NCBI GenBank assembly: GCA_025890175.1
Contig: JANPYM010000004.1
Coordinates: 1,185,134-1,249,133, forward strand
Source of the DNA: Ciborinia camelliae
Lineage: Eukaryota > Ascomycota > Leotiomycetes > Helotiales > Sclerotiniaceae
DNA: 64,000 nt
Direction of reading: 5' to 3'
Numbering within the stretch: the first letter of the stretch is position 1; every line of letters starts with the position of its first letter. Positions 14,683 to 26,561 of the stretch are shown in pieces. The position numbers were made by a program, and so were the translations under genes. Below the pieces are notes generated by a model. That model had not been told where the DNA came from. It did not search any database and saw only the letters and a list, made by a program, of their open reading frames with translations.

Positions 14683-16207
14683 ATGGCGAGACGACGCAGA
14701 GCTGATTCTGCTAGTAACCAGCAGCAAGTCCCTATGACTGTCCAAAGGCGTCGCTCCACGCTTCGAGATTTGCAAGCTTCGAATACGGATGGAGATATCC
14801 TAGCTCCAAAGGTTATTAATGCTGCACCATCGCTGGAAAAGGCCGAAATGTATGGGATCAACGACAAACGACCGACATCGTCGAAAATATTCGCAATGGC
14901 AGGCCGTATTTTTATAGAGACGATTCCGCAATGGTTGGCCGTTGGTGCTATGCTTGGGTTAATTTTTGGAGGATGCTGCTCAAATGTGAGTCGTTTTTTT
15001 TACGTGTCAAGTGAATTGTGCATGATCAGGGGCTCATTGAATACTTAGGTCTTCGCATTGGAAGCTATTGTTAAGTAAGTTTTGACTCCCTTGCTTTTGA
15101 GGTCATATTTTCTCAAGTAACCGTCTGACATTTATGAACACAGAGTCGAGCCAGATAGCGGTACGCTCCCTCACCAGGAACCTCATCGAATGCCATTCTA
15201 ACTTTCTGAAGGAACACTTATGACATTTGTCCAATTCCTCTTTGTAGCCGTAACTGGCTATATTTCCCAATTCGATCGAAGTCGACCCCCGCTCTTCCTC
15301 ACACCGAATCGTGTCCCTATACGTCGATGGATGATAAATATTGTCTTATTCTTCACAATCAATGTCCTTAACAATCATGCATTTAGCTACAATATATCGG
15401 TGCCAATGCACATTATTTTACGATCCGGAGGCAGTATTACAACTTTAGCTGCGGGATATATATGGGGGAAACGATTCTCTAGAATACAGGTTACAGCTGT
15501 CACCCTTCTAACAATTGGTGTGGTGACAGCTGCTTGGTCTGATGCCCAATCCAAGGTATTGCCACCGCCCATATGCCCCCCCAATTCTCACTAACAACCC
15601 ACCCCAGAACGGAAAAGTAGACGAAGATATCCCCTCCTTCAACACGGGCCTCATAATTCTCTTCATCGCCCAAGTTCTCTCCGCAATAATGGGTCTCTAC
15701 ACCGAAGAAACATACAAAGAATACGGACCCCACTGGAAAGAAAATCTCTTCTACTCACACCTCCTCGCCCTCCCCCTCTTCACCCCCTTTCTCCCCTCTA
15801 TTCATCGCCAACTCCTCAAACTCGCTTCCTCCGCCCCCATCGGTCTCCCCACCCTCGACAGTTTCCAAAACATCCCTTCCGATCTCCTATCCACACTCTC
15901 GCGTATATCTTTTCCCAGCCAACTAATTTATCTCGTTATGAATGTCCTTACCCAGTATGCTTGTATACGCGGCGTAAACTTACTTGCCGCGGCATCTTCG
16001 GCGCTTACGGTTACGATTGTGTTGAATGTGAGGAAGTTGATTAGTTTACTGTTAAGTATTTGGTTGTTTGGGAATAGACTGAGTCCTGGGACTTTGGTGG
16101 GTGCCTGTTTGGTTTTTTTCGCGGGCGGATTGTATAGCTTAGATGGAGGTAGAAAGAAAGGGGCAACTAGACACAGGGGTAGTACTAGTAACGGGAAGGT
16201 GGGCTAG
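14683..16207 (+). CDS. YEA4: UDP-N-acetylglucosamine-type nucleotide-sugar transporter
   Basis: A member of the UAA/SLC35B family, Golgi or ER antiporters importing UDP-GlcNAc for chitin or glycan synthesis. Exons 14683-14985, 15049-15074, 15144-15160, 15212-15555 and 15608-16207 join to 429 aa; the second and third coding exons are only 26 and 17 nt. Seen: a polar basic N terminus, about ten hydrophobic segments, and family signatures such as NNHAFSYNISVPMHIILRSG, the YTEETYKEYG loop (starting GLYTEE), and a C-terminal LTVTIVLNVRKLISLLLSI with GTLVGACLVFFAGGLYS. These fit yeast Yea4 and animal SLC35B4. The tiny exons make automated models likely to fail here. Exact sugar specificity cannot be read from sequence. 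Confidence 0.9.
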
Positions 16208-16770
16208 TAAAATTATTTATTATAAAACTTTTGGTGTTCGCGAGTGCGATAAAGGGGTGAGTATCTCGTGAGAAGATGACTATGCTTGGACATATAGCCA
16301 ACCTCTGATATGTATGACTCGATCCCCTTTAAAAACGATCAATAGGAAAGTATATTTCGAGATTTATATACAACACTGCTCTCTGGTGTTGACCTAATAC
16401 TTTTCGATATATACGAGATCACCAATCATTGTCCAGAAAGCCAAAGAAAAATCCTAGATATTGGTATTTCCTTTTGGTCATGGGCGATTCAGTGATCTAT
16501 TATGGGGTAACATCTTCAACCTTTCCTAGTAACCTCTCTGCGTTCCGCAACTTAGAGGATATCCCTACCTACACGCGACATGTACACATCGTTACGAGTA
16601 ATATCGACCCTTATCCGAGCAGTTCTAACCAAACTTATTATGAAAGCGGCTACGGTGGTGGAATTAATATGTCTTTCTATAGAACATACCGCCATGACAA
16701 CATCTGATGAACCCATTCAACGCCAGACCACCCACATACTTAGCTTTAATCCCAACCAAATTTAGCCGCT
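16208..16770. other. Intergenic between convergent genes
   Basis: 3' regions of the nucleotide-sugar transporter (+) and EMC10 (-). No gene is supported; the open frames at 16429-16707 and 16580-16765 show no coding character. Confidence 0.55.
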
Positions 16771-17477
16771 TTACTCAGAGCCCCCAGCAGTCATCGTCAA
16801 CATTGCTGCTCCCAAGAGAACCCACCAATACCTATCAAATCCACATCGTTAGCACGTCTATCCATTCCAATTCCTAATTCTCCCACCTTTCCTCCCCGCA
16901 AACAAAAAAAGGAAAAGAAAACTCACTTCTGCAAAAAGGTCTTCTCCACCACCTCCCCCTCAACCTTCCCCTCCTTACTCAACACAATATTCGGCCCCAA
17001 AACCGGTTCCTTCCCCTCCACCATCCGTCTCATCTCCACCTTTGGCGCAAAATCCCTCGTGGCACCTGCATCGATAACTCCACTCTTAATCGTTACGCCC
17101 AATACCGCCCCTTGTGCATCGATTGTTAGGAGAATCGTAGGTCGATATCCCTTTTCGAAATTCGTTAGGGAGAGGAGGGATGTGGAGCTCGTGAAGGTGG
17201 AAGAAGCTTCATCGAAGACTCCGGCGAGGGCGAGATTTTGGCTCGGAGAGGATGAGATGTCTTCGGAAGGCGAGGGCAGGAGATCGGTGGGCGGTTCATA
17301 GGAGAGGAGGGAGGCGGACAACGTGGAGGGGTTGTAGGATATTGAGGCTAGTGGGTAGGCGGAGGCGGAGGTTAGGGGTTGTATGTAGATTGTTGCCGTG
17401 TCGGTTTGTTCGGTTGCAGCTCCGGCAAAGGGGAGGGTGTGCGCGCAGAGGGCAAGGAGGAAGGTGGTGGGCTTCAT
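16771..17477 (-). CDS. EMC10: ER membrane protein complex subunit 10
   Basis: Emc10 is a lumenal, membrane-anchored subunit of the ER membrane complex. Exons 16927-17477 and 16771-16831 (intron 95 nt) join to 203 aa. Seen: a signal peptide (MKPTTFLLALCAHTLPFAGA), a beta-rich lumenal domain with GYRPTILLTIDAQGAVLGVT, the conserved EKTFLQKYWWVLLG running across the splice junction into the C-terminal membrane segment, and a short end with AGGSE. The Lys-Tyr-Trp-Trp before the final hydrophobic stretch is a family hallmark. The second exon encodes only about 20 residues, so a single-exon model would lose the TM anchor. EMC7, another subunit of the same complex, is at 10.2-11.0 kb. Confidence 0.88.
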
Positions 17478-17883
17478 TGTGGTGGTTGCGTGGGTTGATG
17501 GAGCTTAGCTCTGAGATTCGAGGTTCGTGGAGCTGTCTATGGAAGGCTGTGATTACGTAAGATAACCTTACTTAGCGTGCTCAAGATTCCTAGGAATTGC
17601 TGTGGGTCATTCACAAGGCTGAGACTTTATTTAGGGACTTGGGGTTCGCTGCATGACTGTTACTTTACATTGAGCAACAATTTATTACTAGTATTTTCTT
17701 TGGCAAATGTTATTATTTGCATTTCAACTTGTATATATATACATCATTTCCTCATGGACAAAGCCAAGGCGCCCCTGGATCTATTCGTCAATTCCGTGTA
17801 AAGAATACTCCTCCTCAACGCCATAAAACCAAAGAATCAAGGCGAAAGAGAAAAGGGGTATTATGATAATCCTAGAGACTCAA
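17478..17883. other. Intergenic between tandem minus-strand genes
   Basis: 5' side of EMC10 and 3' side of the cyclin gene. AT-rich; no gene or clear element seen. Confidence 0.55.
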
Positions 17884-19070
17884 CTAGGGCCCTGCTGACT
17901 GGGAAGTTTCTTCATGCTCTGTCTTGTGATTTGGAGCATCTGCATCCTTCGCGTCTTCCATGTCTGCGTCAATTCCAACCTCGGCCTGCTCGGGGGTATC
18001 AGGTTCATCGCTTTCTTCATCATCGTCTAATTCATCAGATTCATCGGTGGAATCTCCTTCCATTTTGTAACGGTCATTTCGCTCAATTAGCCCTTTGTAA
18101 TAATCAATCAACATTTCGGGATTCGGAACTATTTTCCAGTCGACTCGGTGTAGAAATTCAAGCTCCAACAATCCTAACTCTGCCACTTTGACACCACCAA
18201 CCCTTGCGTATGTCGAATTGTTCCAGAAAATATCCGAGAGTCCTTTTGAGGCCACCGTCGCCGCCGTAATCAAGAATCGATGAACAGTCAAGGTTGTGAT
18301 TGTAAAGGCAGGGTATGATGCGCAAAGTTGATCGATATAGTAAACCATAGAGAGTAAGAGCGGGGGTTTCAGAGTAGCATGTTTTGCAAGTCGCTGCAGA
18401 TAATCAAGAACAGAGATCCCGGGAGGTGATCTAGAAAGCGTTAATATAGAGGCATATAAATGCAAACATATACCCATGCATACCTAGAATGAAAGCGCGT
18501 CAACACCCCATTCTGGGGAGGTAGAACATCATTTCTTTGAATCAACTCTGCGATCATACTAGCTATGAGTATTACCATATCCTCCACCTCGCACAACTCA
18601 TACTTCGCAGGTAGAATCTTCACGGTCGTCTGAGGTTTCACTCTCTTCGGGAAGGAAACATTTTTGCTGGCAGCATGCGCATCATCAATTGACAATTGCC
18701 GTCTCTTCATACTCGGTGATTCCGGCTGTATCGGCGACTTTATGTCTCGTAAAACCTCCACGCTGGGTTGCTCGGGCGCAATGATGGGTTCTGGAGGTGC
18801 ATCTTCAGTTTTCACTTGCACCGGCGGCGATGCTTTATCTGGCATCTTAGAGGGAATCATTGGGCTCCACTGCGTAGATGCATCAACATAGACCCATTTC
18901 TTGGGTTGCGATTGCGGTATCGGTTGCTGTTGTGGTTGTGGTTGTGGCGAGGGAGGAGGTTTGTTCGCAACCGATGTTCTGCGCGACAGTGAAGGTCGTG
19001 TCGTTGTAGGTGCATAATGGTAGAGAGTGGGGGAAGTTTGAGATCTGCTCAGTGATGGCGACTTCAACAT
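17884..19070 (-). CDS. Pho80-type cyclin (Pho85-family CDK regulator)
   Basis: A cyclin partner for a Pho85-like kinase; in yeast Pho80 and Neurospora PREG this kinase represses phosphate-starvation genes. Exons 18484-19070 and 17884-18430 (intron 53 nt) join to 377 aa. Seen: a long Pro/Gln/Ser-rich N terminus (about residues 1-150), then the cyclin box with LIASMIAELIQRND, FHSRSPPGISVLDYLQRL, and the Pho80-type hallmark YARVGGVKVAELGLLELEFL followed by HRVDWKI. The C-terminal tail is acidic and Ser/Thr/Pro rich (DESDELDDDEESDEP). The Pho80 subfamily is well supported; whether this is the phosphate-specific cyclin or a Pcl7-like paralogue is not decided. A Pho84-type transporter lies about 5 kb away. 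Confidence 0.88.
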
Positions 19071-20564
19071 ATTCCTTTTTCAAACTGAACCATGATCAGT
19101 GCCTTCCGACTATTATTATCTAAATGGGCGGAGTGGAGTGGAGTGGGTAAGAGCGATGGGGTGGGGCGTTGTAAGGCGTGGTGGATGAGGTAACTGCGAT
19201 TCGATACTTTTGATAATCTTGAATCTTGATGTAGGAAAGGATGAAAGTATGAATGCACAGGATGATTAAAGTTTCATTAACACAACCAACTAGGTCCCTA
19301 GGTGAAAGTATACCTACTAGGTAGGGAGGAGTAGCTTTTATTATTAGATGAGTGAGGCAACGAATTATCAGATAATAAGATGAAAGAAATCACCCGCCTG
19401 CTCTCGAAAACTCTGCTGGATGGTGTGATGGGTTGGTTGGGTGCTTCAGTTCCGGTTAATGAAAATAAAAATGAAAATGAAAATGAAGATGAAACGACTT
19501 CTTGGTGGAACAATGAATTCCCCCACAGCTCTGACTGCGGGTGATAGTCAGGTCAATATTTTATGTTAGGTAGGTAGGTAGGTAGGTAGGTACTGTAGAT
19601 AGATGGAGGTAAATGAAGACCTTTTTTTTAATTCAATCAATTTGTATACCTAGGTAGGTGTAGGTGGGTAGGTAGGTAGGTAGGTAGGTAGGTAGGTAGG
19701 TAGGTAGGTAGGTAAGATTACATTCATTGAATTGATACTACCCAGGTGTAGATGGAGTAGATACCTACCTAGATAGATATCCGCCTGGTAGATCCGTTGA
19801 CAAGTACCGGTAGATACTACTCCGTCCCCCGTACTGCCCAGAATCATTTGCTTGAAGTTTCTAAGTTCTAATAATAAGTTCTTACAAATCCTCCATGTGA
19901 TGAAGTCCAGACCATTGGATGGATGCTTGAGCTTGAGATGGTAGCGCGTCATCTCCCATCCCATCCTATCCCCATCCCATCCCATCTCCCGTATGAATGA
20001 TAGGTACCGGTAATGGTACGGCGGGAGTACTACCTAGGTAGCTGGAGCTGGAGGTAACTTGCAAGTGAATAGGTAATCCTCGAGTACTTCCCTTCCCATC
20101 ACATCCTATTCCATCCCATCACATATTGATCGGATCATTGTTGTATGGTAATTCATAATTGTACGAATATTCTGTATTTATTATAATTGTATATATTGTT
20201 GTCAACTTCTTTTCAAATTCTTTGCACGGTTTACATTTCATCAACCCAAATCCCAACCCAAATCCCATTATCCCATTGTTGAGGAAGGCCTTTTATATAC
20301 CTACCTACTGTATGTATGCTATCCGAACTCAATAATACATGTAGTATGTCATTCTCATTCTCATTCACAAATTCCGCAACTGCGTACAACATTCTATTTT
20401 TCTAACCTACTACAATAAACTAACCACAAATCAACAGAGCTTACCTGCCGAAGATAAATCAATCCTTCAGAAACAAACGTCACTACCTTCAATTATCCCT
20501 TTTTCCATCATCGAATGCTACTTCGAAATAATTTCTGCTGCATTCCCTGCTTTGATCATACAAA
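19071..20564. other. Divergent promoter region with GGTA microsatellites
   Basis: Shared 5' region of the cyclin (-) and Gid5/Vid28 (+). It contains GGTA/TAGG arrays at 19567-19592 and about 19650-19714, repeated CCCATCC/CATCCCAT units around 19960-20125, and AT-rich sequence. No gene is supported. Confidence 0.6.
19650..19714. repeat. (GGTA)n microsatellite, about 12 copies
   Basis: A near-perfect tandem GGTA (equivalently TAGG) array with a short imperfect start. A second, shorter array is at 19567-19592. The same 4-mer recurs between genes across the window. Confidence 0.9.
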
Positions 20565-23500
20565 ATGGCTAGAACTTTGGCCACACCAAGATGGCCTCAC
20601 TTGATTCGAAATGCCAGGACTACTTCGGAGCAGATTGCCAATCTGAGAGCCCTTAAAAATGAAATCGTTGGACACACCCCGAAGAAAGAAATGGCTGTAA
20701 CCATGGGCCTTGTGGAACCTGTCGTACGCTTGAGTTTCAACAAGTCGTCTTCCAGAACTCAAGACGGGAAAGCACACGATCATAGTTATGCGATCCGACC
20801 ATTAGAAGAAGAGGAAATGGTTCGACTACAGGCTCTACAGGTCTTGGGAAGCCTTGCATATGGTTAGCAGACTTAATATACTTATTATACCTTTTATTAA
20901 TATGAACTAGGTGGTCCGGCTTTCCTCGCCCCTTTGCAATATGGCTCTGCGCTCCCGGCAATCCTATCGAATCTTTGCCCATCGAGAAATCCACCACAAA
21001 TAGTCCTCGCAGCGCTGCGGGCTTTGTCCAACCTCGCAGAATCCGCAATCCTTGCTACAAGTACACACCCTCTTACCATCAAGTCTATGGCAGCAGCTTT
21101 GTTCGTACGCCCGCATCTTGCCTCCCTAACTCGTATCATTTCCCAGACTTCATCATCGCATATCATACAAACCCAGGTATCTTTAGCGGCGTCTCTTATA
21201 GCTCGCATATGTCAGCAGGAGTCATACCAACAAAGTCTCGCAAGCTCTGGCGTTCTGGATGCTTTGGCTGTGAAATTGGCAAGCTTTGTTGTGGCTCAGG
21301 GCCTCGTTATCCCAAGTGCCGAAATCATTGCGCATAGAGAAGAATTACGGGAATACATTCCCCCGGCTTCCCCTTCAACCGCCAGTTTTTCGGCGATTTT
21401 GGAGGCGATAGCTAGCATTGTCACCGAATCTAAGTTCAGAGCTTCACAACTAATTTATCACCCATCAATTATGGCTGTATTCCCATCGATTCCGGCAGGT
21501 GAGGCCCCGATTCCGCAAAACTCGAGACCTGCGTGGAACGCGTTCAATACATCAAGTTTAAGTGCACGGCAAAGCCAGTTGAGTGCCATTGACTACCTGC
21601 TACCAATTGTTCCACAATATCCATTAAAGAGCGCACAGGCCTCTGCATTTCCTCCCCTGGGTTCATCTGGCTCTCAGGAAGCCCTCAATGGTCGTGGAAA
21701 GTCAACTTCTGCCTCTATATGGTGCGACCTTCCCCCGGAAGATGATAGTTTGCCACAAGATACCCAAGCCATGCCCGAAGAACCCGAAAGTCCCTTGGTT
21801 GCATATCTGATACTGATTATGCGATCTCGGGAAGGCGAGGAGAGGCTTATGGCTTCATATTTACTGACAGTTCTATTTCGAGCCGGTCTTATCAACAAAT
21901 CGAGGGAACCAGCCTTGGGTTTACTAGTTGTGCCCCTGCTTGTGAAGATGTTGGATGAAGAAGCCCCTCAAGTGAAGTCTAAGGATAGTTCTTATGGCCA
22001 CGAATTATTGAGAATTGAGTGGTCAATCACGGAAATGGCTCCACAGATCTTAGCATTACTGATTAAAGATAGCGAACATCTTCAAAAGGCCACCTTTCAT
22101 AATAATGCAATGGCCAAGCTCTCGAAGTTGATCAAAATGGCTTACGATCCAGTACCAGAAAGTGCCAATGAGCATCATTGGTCACCTCTTGAGCTGAGTG
22201 AGGCCGAGAATCATGTGGAACAACCCCCATCCTCGCGTCTCGGTGACCCTGGACGATCTGCTCTTCTTGTTCACAAGGTCAAGGTCAGGGAAAGTGTGTT
22301 GAAGGCAATAGCTTCTCTGATTCCTTTCAAAGAAGAATATAGAAAAGCCGTCGTGGATAAGGGTATAATTCCGTATATTGTCGAATCTCTGAATCCTAAC
22401 CCCCAAAAACCATCGACTAAAGTCAATGAAAAGGGCGACAAAGTCGAAAGGAAAACCGAGTCAAGCGACCTTGAAGATAAACAAGAAGGTTACGGAATCA
22501 ACCCCGTGGGGGTCCTTATTGCTGCTTGTACCGTTACTCGCGCCTTGGCGAGGTCAGTCTGTATACTTAGAACTACCTTGATCGATAACGGAGTGGTTGC
22601 GCCAATATTTCCCCTCCTCTCTCATCCAGATGTTGAAGTCCAGATTGCCGCTACTGCGGCAGTCTGTAATCTTCTGACCGATGTCGCCCCAATGCGAGAG
22701 GTTTGTGTTCGTTCGATGTTACCATCAAAACTTTGTTTGCTAACTCATTTTCAGAGCTTCATGGAGCATGGGGTACTTAAAATTCTGTGTGGACAAGCGC
22801 ACTCAATGAACGCAAAGCTTCGTTTGAATGCTACCTGGGCGCTCAAACACTATGTCATGGGTGTCGGTAACGAGACAAAACGAAAGTGTTTGGAAGAGTT
22901 AGGATCTGGATGGTTGGCACATCTCATTTGTCACGATACAGAAGATGAGGCACTTTTCAAGGAAAGTAGTTATAACCACGGCATGGCCTCAAACTCCAAC
23001 GATGCCATGGACGAAGATGTGGAGATGGGCCAATTTGACACACCAATGGGGGGGTCATTCTCAGCCTATAATAACTCCAGACCTACCAGTAGCAGTCGCA
23101 GTAAGAGCTTGCAACAAGCGGAGGTGAAGCTTGCTGCTCTACGGGAAGCTGAACTAAACCCCTCCAAAAAAGCTAGGAAAGACGACCTTGCCGTCCAGGA
23201 ACAAGGCTTGGACTTCATACGAAATTTGATTTCAAGCGCAGGATCAGGAGAAAATACTGAAATGATTGATTATCTCTTTGATTCTTTGGGCCAAGACCGA
23301 GTGTTCGAGATTCTAGCCTCCAAGTTAAAACCAAAGGTCATCAATCATCCCGTCAACGTTGGTTGCCGAGGATCTGGAGCATCAGAAACAAAAGTCATTC
23401 CACCTCAGCCAGAGATCATCGTTGCTGTCGTCTATATCCTAGTCCACATGGCCGCTAGCGTTCCTCAACATCGTCAAATTGTCATCGCCCAATCCGACCT

Positions 23501-23753
23501 CTTCAAACTCCTGCTTCCCCATTTTAACAACCCAGCCTACGAAGTCCGCGTCGCCATGTGCTATTTAGTCTCAAATCTTACCTGGCCGGATGACTCAAAT
23601 GATGGACCCGCTTGCGCACAACGCGTACATTCATTGAAACAACTTGGTATCCTTCAAAAAATTGAACATTTGGAACATGATCCAGAATTGGATGTGAGAG
23701 AGAGGGCTAAAACTGCCATTTGGCAAATGAAAGCCCCGGTCTCCAATAATTAA
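20565..23753 (+). CDS. VID28: Gid5/Vid28 armadillo-repeat subunit of the GID/CTLH ubiquitin ligase
   Basis: An ARM-repeat scaffold (ARMC8 in animals) of the GID/CTLH E3 ligase, which in yeast targets gluconeogenic enzymes after glucose return. Exons 20565-20862 and 20911-23753, with a probable further 54-nt intron at 22701-22754 inside the second block; length is 1028 aa if spliced, 1046 aa if retained. Seen: N-terminal LRALKNEIVGH, repeated helical ARM units such as VLAALRALSNLAESAI and EVQIAATAAVCNLLTDVAP, the ARMC8-like LRLNATWALKHYV, and a C-terminal ARM block with YEVRVAMCYLVSNLTW. A low-complexity, charged insertion (about residues 760-810) separates the last repeats. The putative intron has a clear branch site (GCTAAC) and TTTTCAG acceptor, and removing it restores a normal ARM helix. 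Confidence 0.88.
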
Positions 23754-24376
23754 CTAAAATATTTAATATGTGTATGGGCGGAATGGAAAATATGAAAGGT
23801 GTTATAGCATGGGCGTTTGAAATTGGAACCCCGTGTATTTATGAATGGATGGTTAACGGTTATGGGGCGCTTGTATTATCACGCAGGGAAATGACTCCAT
23901 GGGAAGATGGTGAAAATGTTGATGGGTCACTAATAAGTTGCCGATACGATTGCAGAGTTGGACACCAATTAATAAAATCGCGTTGGTTTTGGTGAACTAA
24001 GAAGTGAATACATACTTTTTTAATCAATTCCAGCAAGTTGATGTTGAATTCTTCGTATTGTGTTCCTCGCAACGGAGGATAGAAAATGACGTTATCTAAA
24101 TACATTGAAATAGGCATACATCGTCACCAGTGACAAATCGAGAGTAGAAGTCGCACAAAACGGATGCGAGATCTAAAGTCGCCAATGCTTGTTCTTTCCT
24201 TGAAAGCCCTCATTCACATATAGATTACAGTCAAGAATTATTCCTTTCTGCCCCAGCATTAATCAAGGAACGTGCCGCCACCAGCAGCATCATCGCCATT
24301 CATCATATCAACTACCTCTTCTTCCACACGCCTATCAATTAATTAATATCAACCCCCAACATAACCCTCTCCCTTC
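23754..24376. other. Intergenic between convergent genes
   Basis: 3' regions of Gid5/Vid28 (+) and the phosphate transporter (-). Small open frames on both strands (23768-23995, 23860-24117) look random. Confidence 0.55.
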
Positions 24377-26561
24377 TCAGACACTCTTCGCCTCCACCTC
24401 TGGCCCCTTATGATGTTCCTCACTCCCACTCTCCCTCACGGGCTCCGGCGTCACCTCGTCGAAATCCTCGCCGCTCAATTTCTCCAAGGAAATACGTTTG
24501 GTTTCTGGAATACACAATGTTGTGAATATACCTGCAAACATGAAGACGGCATAGATTTGGAGAACATGGTTGAGCCATGGACTGGCATTCTTTGGAGTGG
24601 CACCCTTTACGCGTAGGGGCGCAATAGCTGCCTGCCCGATGATGGAACCGATTTTTCCCATGCCGGCGGAGAAACCGTGCGAGGTGGAGCGGTAGCGTGT
24701 GGGGAAGCATTCGCCGGGGACGATGAAGGTTGTTGAGTTGGGACCTGGGTGAGGAGGTTAGTTGGTTAGTTTGGCTTTTTGGGGGGAGAAGTTGGGTGGG
24801 GTAATTATTGGTGGATTGGGTGGAAGGTGGGATAGGGAACTCTTACCGAAATTAAAAAAGAACTGAGCGACGACATAGAGACCGAGTAAGCCATGCCCTG
24901 AAAGCTTGTGGTAGCCGAAACCCATTCCGATGAAGACGATAGTGAGGACAATGAAACCGAGAAGTTGGATTGGTTTGCGGCCAATAGTATCGACGGTTGC
25001 AACGGTAACCCAATAACCCGGGATTGATCCTGCACAAACGATGATGAGATTTCCAATAGCGGTATTTAGTAGAGTCTTGTAGACAGTTGGACCCGCTGAA
25101 TACCCGATTGCGTTCAAGATGACGGGATTATTCAGAGACAACCCATACCAAGCCACATCGAGTAGGAACCAGGAACCAGCTGTGCCGAGGAGGATTTTTC
25201 CGTTCTTCCATTTCGAATAATAGGCGATGAAATCGCTCCAACTAGCTTTGGGAATATTCATTTTCTGCTTGCCGGCTTGGAGTCCCTGCACACGGGCAAT
25301 TTCATCAGGGTGTCCTTCGGCTTTGCCAGCAATATACGCCTCCACATCCAGCTGGGCCTGTTCGACATCGCGAGCTACATCAAAAGTGTATCGAGGTGTT
25401 TCGGGGATAGTGAGACGGTAGTAGAGGGCAACACAAGCTAGCGAGTATTAGTGGAAAATCGCCCCGCACATATTTTCGCTAAAGATTCAGGAGCATATAC
25501 CTGGAACAGCGCCAAATCCAATGAGTACTCTCCACATCTTGTCAACCGCCAATCCGCAGACACCTTGGCATACTGCTGCAGATTTTGCTGTAAGAAGAGA
25601 TTCTTTGAATCCAACAACGACGATAAGCATGACGAGACCAGCAACAAATTGGCCGATTCCTTGCATAGCAAAGACTGCACCCATCATTGCACCACGCCAT
25701 TTGGTCGTCGCAAACCTATATAATTGTTAGACCAAACCTAATCTTCGCATAAGATTAAATTGAATGTTCAGCCCTGTTTATAACAATAAAATGGTGGAAT
25801 TGGCCGCTTTTTTCACTGGTAGATGAAATGAGATCCGCAGCTCCAGAACTCAGCATTTAACGACTGGTAGAAGAGATACTTACTCCGATGTGATGATGGA
25901 TGAAAGTGGGTAATCACCGCCAATTCCTATTAATTGGGTCAGTTTAGTCATTTTCAGTTGGAATTAAGCACCTTGAACTCACCAATACCCATGATGACAC
26001 GCCAGAAGATGATTACACCGACGATGTCCACAGCCGGAGAACTCGAGGTTAGAGATTGTGCCAACGTTGCAAAAATGATGATGATCAATTCAAGTCCATA
26101 CTGTGATGAAACGTAAGTTTGGTAGCTTGAGCTATTGTAGAACCACCTACCATCTTTTTACGTCCCACGATATCAGCCAGAATACCAAAACCAAACTGTC
26201 CAACAACCGTTCCAGCGCTGGTCGAAACTTTGATTGCAGTGTCTGAATTGGTCGGCAAAGTTCCTTTGTGGTGGGGGAAATAAACTATTCCAAGCATAGT
26301 GGTGAGGAGGCCGACAGCAAAAATATCATAAGAATCGGTAAAGAAACCAATGCCGGCAACAACACATGCGCGAACATGGTACCATCCGAATGGAGCGCGA
26401 TCAATCTCAGCTAGAGCGAGTCGTCGTCGTTCATTGGGATCTTGAATGTGGGCAAAATCATTATTGAAGTTGTGCCAAACAGCATTCCCACCCGAAGTTG
26501 TATGAAGAACGGGAGCTGATGGTTGTGGTGCAACTTCTCTAGAGTGCTCAGGGCTCGCCAT
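24377..26561 (-). CDS. PHO84: Pho84-type inorganic phosphate:H+ symporter (MFS)
   Basis: A plasma-membrane high-affinity phosphate transporter of the PHS family. Exons 26151-26561, 25983-26100, 25884-25926, 25501-25715, 24847-25437 and 24377-24744 join to 581 aa, the usual family length. Seen: twelve predicted TM segments; the MFS motif GFGILADIVGRKKM after TM2-3; the PHS signature GIGGDYPLSSIITSE in TM4, split by a 168-nt intron; a long central loop with the Glu/Lys-rich VQGLQAGKQKMN; DVAWYGLSLNNPVIL in TM7; and IPETKRISLEKLSGE after TM12. The third exon is only 43 nt. The cytosolic tail is acidic. It lies about 5 kb from a Pho80-type cyclin. Affinity class is inferred from family. Confidence 0.93.

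Noticed and set aside
19650..19714. Interstitial telomere repeat
   Set aside because: The unit is GGTA/TAGG, not the fungal telomere unit TTAGGG, and there is no telomere context.
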